From: Heligmosomoides polygyrus polygyrus
Taxonomy: Eukaryota > Nematoda > Chromadorea > Rhabditida > Heligmosomidae
Assembly (NCBI GenBank): GCA_947396885.1
Contig: OX377202.1
Coordinates: 15,438,001-15,502,000 of the forward strand
DNA length: 64,000 bases
Direction: 5' to 3'
The notes beneath the pieces were generated by a model. The model saw nothing but the letters and a program-made list of their open reading frames with translations, was not told the DNA's origin and searched no databases. The translations under genes were made by a program, and so were the position numbers. Every line of letters starts with the position of its first letter. Position 1 is the stretch's first letter. This document shows positions 55,523 to 64,000 of this stretch, piece after piece.

Positions 55523-56053
55523 TCTTCCCTCGTGGCTGTCGTTTTTCCATTAGCACTATTTGTACAACATACGTGTGCATAGCAAGAGCCATTCAGCGTA
55601 CTCGGCACAATATCCTGGTACATTTGCCCTCACTGGAAGGCGGTGCGTTCGCCATCGCAAAAATGAGATTACATTCGTTGAGGGAGCTGACAATGAGCCT
55701 CTTGATATGAAGCGTCCATCGCGCCTCGGTCTCCCCTGCTTGCACTTGCAGCTCAATGATGAGACTGAGGGACGTCACGTGCGCTACCGATCGAGTTGAG
55801 ATGTGCCTCACGAGCGTCAACATCAACATCGTGGATCAGGTCACTCTCATCCACTACTCTGCCTGCTCTTTCAGCTCAATAATCCGTGCTGACGTATTCC
55901 AGCTAATCTCCGGGCTGTCTCTATGTTGCGCACTGCGACCATGAGTTTCATTGTTTGTTAAGAATAGTTGGTAGGTGTTATTTCACCTACTGCTCGTCTC
56001 TCAAATCGTTTCCTTGTCTTTTTTCTCCACATAATTTCTCTTTATTTTTGAAG
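55523..56053. other. Unassigned, open on both strands
   Basis: Frames 55560-55799 (+), 55756-55944 (+) and 55829-55593 (-) overlap with no motif in any. Confidence 0.35.
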
Positions 56054-56435
56054 CATAAAGGACAGGACGGTGTTACTCAATCCCCTTGGGAAGAGCCACG
56101 CATTCTACTTCTACGGGATGTCGTAAAGGCGATTTGAATGCGTATTCGGTCATACGATGACTTCCAGTGGCGAGCTGATGAACAAGTCAGCGCTTTATCC
56201 TTTTCGTCTGATACCTATTCAACGATCACAAAGGGGTTGAAGTTTTGGTTGGTCTGGGCGGGAAATCCGAACCAAGAACCTGGTATCGCGTGTACGCGAC
56301 AATCGGGCACCTGCTCTGACTCGCGCTTATACAGGCCACGTGCAGGCCAAATAAGCATTCAAAGTGCTCCATGTCATCCCGTTCAAGTAGAATGCGTAGC
56401 ACATTCCAAAAGAAATTGATTTGCCATCCTTTATC
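56054..56435 (-). mobile_element. SINE-1 pair (minus copy plus plus-strand tail)
   Basis: 56054-56332 is a minus-strand copy; 56345-56435 is the tail half of a plus-strand copy. The junction words GGCCACGTGCAGGCCAAATA match those at 41281-41300, so this pair is homologous to the nested pair at 40986-41393. The plus-strand head half is not seen here. Confidence 0.7.
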
Positions 56436-57363
56436 CACAAAGTGAAGGTCAACTCACGGCTTCATGTATCTGTGCACATTCACTGACTCTGCAGCAATAG
56501 AAGCCTTGTGTACAGGAGGGTGCGGCAAGATTACCCGAGCACCTAAACATTTTAAATTTTTTCGCTTTTTTCCGAAATTTTTCTGCTTTACTCGCCTGAG
56601 ACATGTTGACTGAACATTGCGGAATCCATACGTATTTGAATGCAAAAGGGTTAGGTATCGGCGGATGAAGAAGAGGGGAATGGGGAGATGTGAAAGGCTG
56701 CTGCAAGGAGTCACGGTGGCACGCGCTCGAGATCGTCTTTAGCGATGAAGAGGTTCTCACGTTGAATCCAGTCTTCAACTCCCAAAATGAGAGGATTACC
56801 AGGGACTCGCTTGTTGATGCTACCGCGAAAAGACGACTTCAGGAAAGTGCGAAACAGCCTCACTCCATTGTGGTTTGGGGAGGAGCGACATCTTCAGGAA
56901 AAACTAATTTTCGTCGAAGCTGGCGTGAAAATCAACGCAGCGGCTTACAACGATATCCTGAAAAAAGTTCTTAAGCCGTGGGTCGATTTCCACTTCGGAG
57001 AAGCCTACTGGCGCTTTCAACAAAATTCTGCTCCAGCCCACAAAGCGAAGGTAGTCTAGGAGTGGTGAGCCGAGCAACTGCCTGACTTCATCACACACGA
57101 CGAATGGCCTTCCAGTTCTACGGACATTAACCCGCTGAATTATTCTGTGTGAGCCGTTTTAGGGAAAAAGGCTTGCTCTACCAGTCACCGAATTTGGACT
57201 CTCTTAAAGAAGCGCTTCTGAAATCCTTGGACGAAATTGATGAATCGTACCTGCGTGCCACATGCGAAGCGTCTGTCTAATGTCTGAAAGACTGTGTGGA
57301 GGCTGAAGGCGACCATTTTGAAAACTGTTAACATGCTTTGAATTGTTATGATTGTAATAGTTA

Positions 57364-58643
57364 TTAGGTTGTAACGAAATAAATGGCACTGAGCCACTGT
57401 AAATTTAAACAGTAAATATCTCGGCTTGTAGGCAAGTATATTAATCGAAATAAAAACCTTCTGATTCTACACGTCTTTGCAAACGTGACACAAGCTTTGT
57501 TATCCCAGTAGCATAAAAATCAGAAGTTCTGGAATTGACGAAATCTTCGAAGGCACTTTCGGCATCCTGTTGGTATTTGAATATTTTCCCTACCAAGAAG
57601 TCGCCAAGATGCTTGAAGAAATGGTAGTCTGTTGGGGAGAGGTCGGGAGAAGACGGAGGATGTGGTAGAGTTTCAATGCTCAGCTCATTCAATTTCTGCA
57701 ACGTCATTTGTGCTACATGGGGGCGAGCATTGTCGTGCAGAAGGAGAACTCGCCTTCGGTTTACCAAAGCCGGCCGGATATCCTTCAACTTTTTCATCAT
57801 TTCTTCAATTTCAATGCAGTACTTCTCTGCCGTGATGGATTCACCGGGAGGGAGGAAGCTGTGGTGAATAATTCCCAGCGAACACCACCATACTGTCACC
57901 ATTACTTTCTTTTGGTGCAATTCCGGCTTCGCAAAAACCTTGGGGCTCTCATCGCTGTCCACACACTGTGCCGATCGTCGCCTGTTGTCGTACATTATCC
58001 ATTTCTCGTCACAGGTTACGATGCGATCAAGGAATGGGTCCGTTTCGTTCCGTAGAAGCAGTGCGGACGAGATCTCATATCGTCGGTTTCTTTGCTCCTC
58101 AGACAGCTCGTGACGCACCATCTTTCCAGCTTTTTGGTCTTTCCAATTTCTTTCAGATGCCGGGCAGCTGTGTTGTGATTGACGCCAAGAACCTTCGCTA
58201 TCTCCCTGGTACCTTTGTGTGGATCCTCCTCTACCACATCTCTCAGCTTGTCCTCATCAACATCACTATGCCTCCCACGATCTTCATGTTCTTCCAAGCT
58301 CTCATCTCCATTCCGGAACTTCTGATACCAACGATACGCCGTCCGAATTGAGGAACATCCTTGACCGAATGCGGCGTTGATCTTCTCGTCCGCCTCCTTA
58401 GCTGTAGTGCCCTGCTTGAATTCATACAAGTAAATGCCTCGGATTACCCTTTTGTCCATCTGCAAAAAAGTCAATAAAACTCTAAAGTTTTCCCACTTTT
58501 ACATAGAAAATTTGGTACTCCGGTAGAGCAAAGCTTGCGCTTCTAAATGATATGCCACATGTTACGGTTTGTTCTTGATCAAACGCGTAAAGATGCGCCA
58601 AAAAATGGCGCGAGCCAGTGCCATTTAATTCGTTACAACCTAA
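57364..58643 (-). mobile_element. Full-length mariner (D34D), 1280 bp
   Basis: Terminal inverted repeats of about 28 bp start TTAGGTTGTAACGAAATAAA at 57364 and are mirrored at the right end (58643, complement TTAGGTTGTAACGAATTAAA), both bordered by TA (57362-57363, 58644-58645). Length and structure are those of a complete mariner. It sits in the 3' part of another transposon (56513-58717). Its transposase is described separately. Confidence 0.92.
57441..58474 (-). pseudogene. Mariner transposase with a single-base frameshift
   Basis: The N-terminal part (58474-58115) contains the paired helix-turn-helix region: IRGIYLYEFKQGTTAKEADE, AYRWYQKFRNGDESLEEHED, then TREIAKVLGVNHNTAARHLK. The C-terminal part (58118-57441) is the catalytic domain: VTCDEKWIMYDN (first Asp), RVLLLHDNARPHV (second Asp) and PDLSPTDYHFF (third Asp), exactly 34 residues between the last two, as in mariner. 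The halves overlap in different frames at the WVPHEL-equivalent (here WC/MVRHEL, about 58113-58118), consistent with one missing G. All catalytic residues and both ends are otherwise intact, so this copy was inactivated recently or is misread by one base. Confidence 0.88.
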
Positions 58644-58811
58644 TAGAATCGATCCGCGAAGTTTGATTCAAAAATGCCATTGAATTTTTAGTGCACTGGT
58701 AATTTTGCCGCACCCTGTATGTAGTTGGACAGGTTGTTACTGCTCTACACGCGCCTGTCTCTCTCCCTTTCTCGCCTCTCCACTTGGTCCAACTACGAAT
58801 TCAAATTATAA

Positions 58812-58898
58812 TACCGCTACCATATTCCCGCAGTAGAGATGAATGCGTGGCGCATCTCAGGTTGAAAGATGACTTAACGCCGTCCTTTATTCTTTAAA
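58812..58898 (+). mobile_element. SINE-1 fragment (3' end)
   Basis: ATATTCCCGCAGTAGAGATG, GCGTGGCGCATC and tail CCGTCCTTTATTCTTT are present. Confidence 0.65.
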
Positions 58899-58924
58899 GG
58901 AAAATCAGTCCGAATCCATGTTTT

Positions 58925-58995
58925 TCCATAGATTGACTCGTAGTGGCCGGCCGATAAACAGGTCAATGTTAGTATGTTCTATGCAGGCAAGTGCG
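58925..58995 (-). mobile_element. SINE-1 fragment (middle)
   Basis: TTGACTCGTAGTGGCCGGCC and GATAAACAGGTCAATG match the body in the opposite orientation to the preceding fragment. Confidence 0.5.
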
Positions 58996-60030
58996 GTCCC
59001 ATTATTTTGCTGCTATTTTTGTTTCTTTGACTGGAATTCCTGCTAGTAATATAATGGCACCATCGACTGGGATAGATTAGAAATTGTTATCCTGTGATTC
59101 TTATGACGGTCGAAAACTTTTAAATCTGCTACGGAGCCACTCATTGGTGCTATAGAATTCTGTTACAATTGCGAGAATATTACTTTAAAAAGCCAAAGCA
59201 ACTTGACCAAGTTGGGAGCTTAGTGAGGATTTACATATAGAGATGATCCGTCCTAGTTTTCATCTAAAACTTTGAAATCAAGAATGAACGTTGTATGGAC
59301 GCGAGACATTGGGATGTTAGACGCGAAGTTACCTCAGCAGCCCGTGCGGCAGCTATACTTGGAAGTGTGGGTGGGAATTAGCGCGACAAAAACGGCGATT
59401 ATGCGCAGTCATGGCTTAAGCGAGCAGTGCTGTCAGTAATTATGACATGCCGAATTCGATGTTCGGTACCGGCCAGCCACTTAACGCTGGTCACTACGGC
59501 TGGCCTTCGTATCGCCGCTTCAACTACGTCGGTGCTTCGTCATCGTTACGACATTAAGCGGCGATCAAATTGGCCGGATGGCATATAATGGCTGGCATGT
59601 CGCCTGTCAACAAATTGAGCCGACGACGACGTCGGTTCATCGCTTAGTTGCTTAGTTATAAATGCTGTTCAAATGTCGTCTGATCACGATATGCCTACGC
59701 ATCTAATGTGGCGCCCTCCACTGCTTCTGAAGCAGTAGAATTTCTTGCTTTCCTGCCGACATTCGGGTAAAATCTTCATTATTTTATGGTTATTCTTCAC
59801 CTCTCGGTTACCAGATTTTATGGTTATTCTTCACCTCTCGGTTACCATGATAGTATATGTATGCTCCCATTACATTGTTCAGATGTCTGAATGAGTTTAA
59901 TATGTGGATGGCTAAGAGTGACAACCTTCATCTTTTGTTTAATTCTGCATTCAAAACGTCTGTTAAGTTTATTTTGTGATTCGCCTCGTAATTACCTCTT
60001 GTTGGTTGTTCTAGTCTTACTACGATTCTT
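58996..60030. other. Mostly unassigned, tandem duplication at 59781
   Basis: Moderately GC-rich 59330-59640 without a recognisable frame. No gene was assigned. Confidence 0.4.
59781..59848. repeat. 34-bp perfect tandem duplication
   Basis: ATTTTATGGTTATTCTTCAC and CTCTCGGTTACCA occur twice in immediate succession without a difference except at the very end. Confidence 0.9.
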
Positions 60031-60315
60031 TTAACCCTTTCACGATACGTGTGATTTTCGCGTGACTGCCGCGTGGGACAGCGCCGCGTATTTTCCCAGG
60101 GAGTGCAATAATTTTACATTTTTTTGCATTACCTTTTAGATAGGAAAAGAACTGTAACCAATGAGGTTTCCCATGGAACATCGTGACCGTAGATATTAGT
60201 GGACTCAGTGACTAATATTGTAGCTATTGTACAACTAAATGCTTGATATTTTTCCATGAACTATTTTTATGATGGCGTCCGACGACATCGTCGGGCAATG
60301 TCGTGGAGGGGTTAA
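60031..60315. mobile_element. piggyBac-type MITE with TTAA duplication
   Basis: TTAA at 60031-60034 and 60312-60315 bracket 277 bp whose ends are inverted repeats: CCCTTTCACGATACG on the left and (complement) CCCCTCCACGACATTG on the right. TTAA target duplication with CCC-initiated ends is characteristic of piggyBac-superfamily transposons. No transposase is present. A related left end occurs near 52253. Confidence 0.65.
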
Positions 60316-60618
60316 ATTATCCATCGTATCGTGTTTGTGTGTAATCAAGTGCAGGCTCTGAATCAATAAACCCTACTTTATATAGTTCGATTAACCGGTG
60401 GGGCACGTTGTCAGTCATGGGAGAGCACCAAAGCCAAGGGATGCCTTCAGTAGGGCAGCGTATGCCAGCCGCGTTTTCTTTGAGCTTAGCCGTGTGAGAT
60501 TGTTGGCGAACTATATCCTCGGCGGCGGATCATCCAAATTTACGATATTTTGTGCGGGCAACGCGTCAAGGCATGGATGAGGATCAAGTGTCGAGCGCTG
60601 GGAATAGAAAACGTGCAG
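60316..60618. other. No recognisable feature
   Basis: An open frame at 60398-60580 has no motif. Confidence 0.4.
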
Positions 60619-60820
60619 AAAACGTCGTTCAAGGTGCATTGGGACTAAGAAGGCGTCCCGAAAACGTCGTCCAACGTGCGCAAGGAGTCAGAAGACGTGC
60701 CGTAGATGCGGTCCAACGTGCGCAGAGATTCAGAAGAAGTGCGCTCCAGGCGTGGTTGAATGTGCGTAGGGATCCAGAAGACGTGCCGCAGACGTCAAAC
60801 TTGCGTACGGATTCCGAGTA
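60619..60820 (+). repeat. 42-bp minisatellite, array B
   Basis: Four to five units of exactly or nearly 42 bp, with AACGTCGTCCAACGTGCGCA and AGGAGTCAGAAGACGTGCCG as clearest halves. Because 42 is a multiple of three, the plus-strand frame 60552-60821 becomes a 14-residue repeat (ENVVQGALGLRRRP, ENVVQRAQGVRRRA, VDAVQRAQRFRRSA). I see no independent sign that it is a gene. Array A at 29908 is the same repeat in inverse orientation. Confidence 0.78.
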
Positions 60821-62380
60821 AGGAGGACCAGAAGGAGCGAAAAGGAGACTACTAGATGGAGAATAAGGGAGATCAGTGTTTTTCCTCAATATCGTCCAAT
60901 GTGCGTCCGGTTTCTGAAAACGGGTCACAGAAGTTGTGTCGGGGTGCAGAAGGAGTGTCATAGATGTCGTGGCAAAGTGGCGACACGTGAGTCGGGACTC
61001 TATCACATAGGTAAGGAAGTATCAGCGCGGAAGGGGGGGGGGGGGGAGGGGAAGTGCGATTGACGGTAGATGGGCTTCATAGGAGCAGTGAACACTCCGC
61101 CCTACCATATCCCGCTGCACTATTCTATTATACAGTGAAAGTGTTTGACAGCCGCTAGGTCTCCATTTGCGCTACCTCGAAATGCAGTTATATATAATCT
61201 CCTTATAGATGATATAGTTGTAATACTTTTTTATTACAGTTATAGATAATTGTAGCTCCTTATTTCTTTTCTAATTATATGAATCTTTAATCCGCTGCTT
61301 AATAGAATGCCTAACCGTGTCATTTAAAGATGCGGTAGAAGTTTACCATGTCTAAGAACCTACAGAAGGAAGTTTTTTCTTCGGAAATGAGTTCACGTTG
61401 TAATTTTCAAGTCGCTGAGACCACCGCTGGAAATTGTTTTCTTTATTGCAAAGTAATATAATTAAAGAGCCATAGCAGAATGGGTGAGAGGATGTGCTGA
61501 ATCCAGACTAAAGCCAGGGTATTCATTCTGCCCATTGGAGACTTTTATTTATTTTTGCTCATTTACTCAGTCAGAATTTTTCGAAATTGAACAAACTCTG
61601 CAAGAAATTCGTTTGTCAGTCTTTTTTTTCACTGCCCTCATCGACTGGTCAGTACAAGCCATTCCTTAGCCAAATGTTAATCCAAATAGTCTTCACGACT
61701 TTCCCTAGAAACATCACACATCCCAAAAGGGATTATTAGCGCTGCCCTTTACCCTTTATCCTTTATATTCTCATTATGTTAATAATCAGAATTTATTTTT
61801 GGACCCATTGTACCTGTTTCTCCGTGATGATACACCGATATAAAAAAAACGCCACTCTGGTGGGGTGGATGCTTCAAAAAATTATTTTTTTGGCGCATAA
61901 AAGCCACTTTTGGCCTCGGGAGTGTCGTGACCCCTACGGATCGCGATAGCCAGTTGCTGCTCCGCCCAGTTCGCAGAGGATAAAAGCGGACATATGGCTC
62001 TGAGGGGCTCCGTCCCTTTGACGAGCAGATTGTCGTCTCACCTCGAGCGAGCAGTCTCTTTGCGCTCCCTGCCATAGGTTACCGAGTCGAACGGTTTTCT
62101 CCCTTGGCGGACCCACTAGGAGAAGATACGGGAGAAAAGGGGAAATGGTAATGGCAAAGGAAATTGGTGAGAAAGGAAAAAGGAACGGATCTTAAGGAAC
62201 AGGTAGATTAAGGGCACTGGTCGATTGTAGTAGGTTGCGTAGAATATCGATTGGATGTATTGCGTGTTTAAGTGAAATAAATAAATAAATAAATATATAT
62301 AAATTAAATTGTGTATTTAATGTTTAATATAAAGATAGATTAATAAGGAACTACCAAAACTCTATGGAACTGTTCCAAAT
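60821..62380. other. Mostly unassigned
   Basis: Degenerate minisatellite-like words continue to about 61000. A G-run lies at 61027-61046. 61691-61771 is a SINE-1 tail. A GC-richer block at 61890-62120 (minus frame 62075-61779) was not recognised. TAAATAAATAAATA lies at 62277. Confidence 0.4.
61691..61771 (+). mobile_element. SINE-1 fragment (3' end)
   Basis: CATCCCAAAAGGGATTATTA followed by the tail CCCTTTACCCTTTATCCTTT. Confidence 0.6.
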
Positions 62381-62383
62381 TGG

Positions 62384-62454
62384 TGCATCGGCCGGGAATC
62401 GAACCCGGGCCGCCCGCGTGGCAGGCGAGCATTCTACCACTGAACCACAGAACT
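62384..62454 (-). tRNA. tRNA-Gly (GCC) pseudogene, probably a processed copy
   Basis: The minus strand carries TGGTTCAGTGGTAGAAT (perfect A-box), an anticodon loop CTGCCAC with anticodon GCC at 62420-62422, and the T-arm CCGGGTTCGATTCCCGG with a perfect B-box, followed by CCGATGC and discriminator A: the 3' part of a normal glycine tRNA. The 5' acceptor strand, AGTTCTG at 62454-62448, does not pair with CCGATGC (four mismatches of seven). Right after the discriminator comes CCA (62381-62383), which is not encoded in eukaryotic tRNA genes. GAACTAC occurs at 62348-62354 and 62450-62456. Together these suggest a 5'-truncated retroposed tRNA, and not a working gene. Confidence 0.75.
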
Positions 62455-62594
62455 ACTTGGTATTTAGATTTACCTGAAGGTCCTATATTTCATACGTCTT
62501 TATCTTATTTACCAAGCCAACATGGATGACGAAGAGCGGTGTGGAGGTGAAAGCACTGCCTAAAAGGGTAAGCCTTCAGTAGAAGAAGATTATG

Positions 62595-62656
62595 AGAAGG
62601 ATGAAGCCCATTTCGTTGTGGAATGCGCCACGCATCCTACTTCAACGGGCTACCGT
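62595..62656 (-). mobile_element. SINE-1 fragment
   Basis: TGGAATGCGCCACGCATCCT and ACTTCAACGGGCTACCGTAA match the tail-side body; the remainder is absent. Confidence 0.6.
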
Positions 62657-64000
62657 AAGACTGTACGAATTCATATTATGATTGTAAGATTTCGTGACAG
62701 AATTCAACAAGCCAATGTGTTTTAGTCAAGTATTGTTCTAACTCATCGAACTCGTTTAAATGCATGAATTTGGTGGCCTTTTCTGAACCTGAACTTTTTA
62801 TGTGTCCGGGTCGTGGTACCACACCACCTGCCTATTAAATTGCAAAGAACGGCTCTCTCGTAGAACAGTTTAGAGTATCGTTCTTTTAAAATAGTCCACT
62901 TACTATTTTAATGTCGTCTCATAGGATGAGTGATGGAAGGACCTCCAAAACACTTAACTTGAAGTTCCCGATGTTTCGATGGGTTTTCCTTCGGCTTGAG
63001 GCCATGGCTTTCCCATTCTTATTTAAAAGTTGCGTTCATAATACATGGTCGTACCGATTTTTATTCCTTCTTTTACATGTTCCTTCCCCCCCCCCCCCCC
63101 CCCCTCTATGGCTATTCACCGTATCGGATTGTTCAGAGTCCTCGAGATCCTACATCACCGGTAAGTGATTCCTTCTGCGCATGTTAGAAATCCACCCTGT
63201 CCAATAATCGGAGAACAGCTGGCGATCGAGCAACACCGCGTGGCGGTGTTTTTCTGCAGGTTCTGGTGTTTCGCGACTGCTCTTCCTGTTTTCTTCTCAC
63301 GTGTGAATAATCAACCGCCGACATCTCGGCGAGAACCTTCACACTATTCCGGATGGCCACCGCAAAATATGCAAAACAGGGCACACGTCTAGGCAGGCGA
63401 ATGTCTAGGAAATTGGAATAGTGCCTAGGCTTTGTTACGAGATTCTTGTCTATGTTCGGTCTGAGACCTAGAAATACTCTGCTGCTGTTAGCTTTTGCTT
63501 TTATGAGGAAGTAATCTCCACAATGAAGAGCTACTGTGATGACTGTTTATTTATCGCTGAAACAGCGTGGCTAAAGAGTTTCCTGCTTAACGAAGAGGGG
63601 AGCACGAAACCTATTCCCGTGGTTATACAGTGGTTGTTGTTGCCATACTACTTGCTTCTCCGGCGCTGTAATTTTCAAAATTTCTCATCAAATGGTTCAG
63701 ATCTGTCATCCTGTTTCCCATGTCGTCGTTACTAGAGCCGAAATCAACAATGCTCCATCCCAATCCATTGTTGATTCATACCAGAGTATCCCCACAGGCT
63801 TTTGCTTGCGAGAGAGGCACATTTCCTACAGGATCCTCGTGAAGAAATTCTACAAACATCCTAGTAGTTCTAAGACCGGATTCGCAATGGGTTAGGTAAT
63901 TGGTTAATGGTAATGGATAAGTTTACCGACAAGGGTAGTGGGCAGAGGACAAGCTTAGTAATCATGATATGATATATTTAGATGAAATAATTCTAGCTCA
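62657..64000. other. Unassigned; poly-C tract and a possible micro-exon
   Basis: A run of about 18 C lies at 63087. After it, TTGTTCAG and CACCGGTAAGTG bracket a 24-bp stretch (63137-63160) with a strong donor, which could be an exon end. Nothing supports a reading frame further. The frames to the right have no motif. Confidence 0.35.

Larger units (their letters stand above)
56513..58717 (+). pseudogene. Deleted mariner-family element (maT/D37D-like), host of a nested mariner
   Basis: Inverted ends GGTGCGGCAARATTACC lie at 56519 and, complemented, at about 58697-58713, next to TA at 56511-56512 and 58718-58719. The left end carries three extra bases. Plus-strand pieces between 56700 and 57250 read ARDRLFSDEEVLTLNPVFNS (first catalytic Asp region), SIVVWGGATSSGKT, VEAGVKINAAAYNDILKKVL and WRFQQNSAPAHKAKVV, then DFITHDEWPSS and STDINPLNYSVWA. 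Asn replaces Asp at the second and third catalytic positions, frames shift repeatedly, and the N-terminal DNA-binding half is missing. After removal of the nested element (57364-58643 plus TA) only about 920 bp remain. It is long dead. Confidence 0.78.

Noticed and set aside
60552..60821. Arginine-rich repeat protein
   Set aside because: The 14-residue periodicity is fully explained by the 42-bp minisatellite, and array A contains the same unit outside any comparable frame.
61779..62116. GC-richer minus-strand frames as a gene
   Set aside because: No recognisable domain, no splice signals, and two frames compete over the same segment.
61027..63106. Poly-G (61027) and poly-C (63087) runs as regulatory elements
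   Set aside because: Single homopolymer runs are common and often misassembled; nothing around them indicates function.
1..64000. CRISPR arrays, operons, phage or bacterial defence genes
   Set aside because: No regularly spaced short repeats with unique spacers, no clustered prokaryotic frames and no ribosome-binding sites; the window is clearly eukaryotic.

Overview
This is a eukaryotic, intron-era, repeat-dominated window, most likely from a parasitic strongylid (hookworm-type) nematode. The reasoning is indirect: RTE-clade reverse transcriptases of the kind that fill hookworm genomes, several mariner-type transposons with TA-flanked ends, palindromic MITEs, a high-copy tRNA-derived SINE, and no bacterial gene structure or operons. 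I find no complete host protein gene. One 96-bp SAM-like exon candidate (1235-1330) and one conserved-looking coding fragment (18700-18978) are the best hints of host coding sequence. There is one 200-base assembly gap (47123-47322).

Layout. 1-10.2 kb: SINE copies, a decayed mariner 3' end at 1.3 kb, a broken non-LTR reverse transcriptase at 2.4-3.3 kb interrupted by a foldback MITE, a 180-bp-class tandem repeat at 5.4 kb and a LINE fragment at 9.9 kb. 11.2-14.4 kb: a long inverted repeat with arms of about 1.08 kb around a 1.04-kb spacer that holds an old SINE. 15-19 kb: two MITEs with the end GGATCTATCCTAGTCCGG, a second tRNA-related repeat family and a solo mariner end. 21-24 kb: a SINE and an internally deleted mariner. 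25-28.5 kb: two RTE insertions with clean target-site duplications, one carrying a 590-codon open frame. 29-35 kb: two fragments of a second LINE family, a 42-bp minisatellite, a longer tandem repeat and several SINEs. 36-46 kb: SINEs, a 170-bp-arm inverted repeat, a G-rich minisatellite and further SINE-2 copies. 47.3-48.4 kb: an almost perfect palindromic element with mariner ends, directly beside the gap. 50.2-51.7 kb: a decayed mariner with a SINE inside it. 53.8-55.5 kb: two RTE fragments in opposite orientations. 56.5-58.7 kb: a full-length D34D mariner nested inside a deleted mariner-family element of another type. 60-62.5 kb: a TTAA-flanked piggyBac-type MITE, a second array of the 42-bp minisatellite and a tRNA-Gly retropseudogene.

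The parts work together only as a transposon community. Autonomous LINEs (all copies here 5'-truncated) presumably supplied the retroposition machinery whose signature, 7-14 bp target duplications, surrounds the SINEs and the tRNA pseudogene. Mariner-type transposases fit the TA-flanked deleted and palindromic elements. The nesting order gives a relative chronology. I see no CRISPR array, phage, operon, secretion or defence system. The most unusual structures are the long inverted repeats, which would yield long double-stranded RNA if transcribed, the dispersed 42-bp minisatellite with one unit inside a reverse-transcriptase gene, and the nested transposons.
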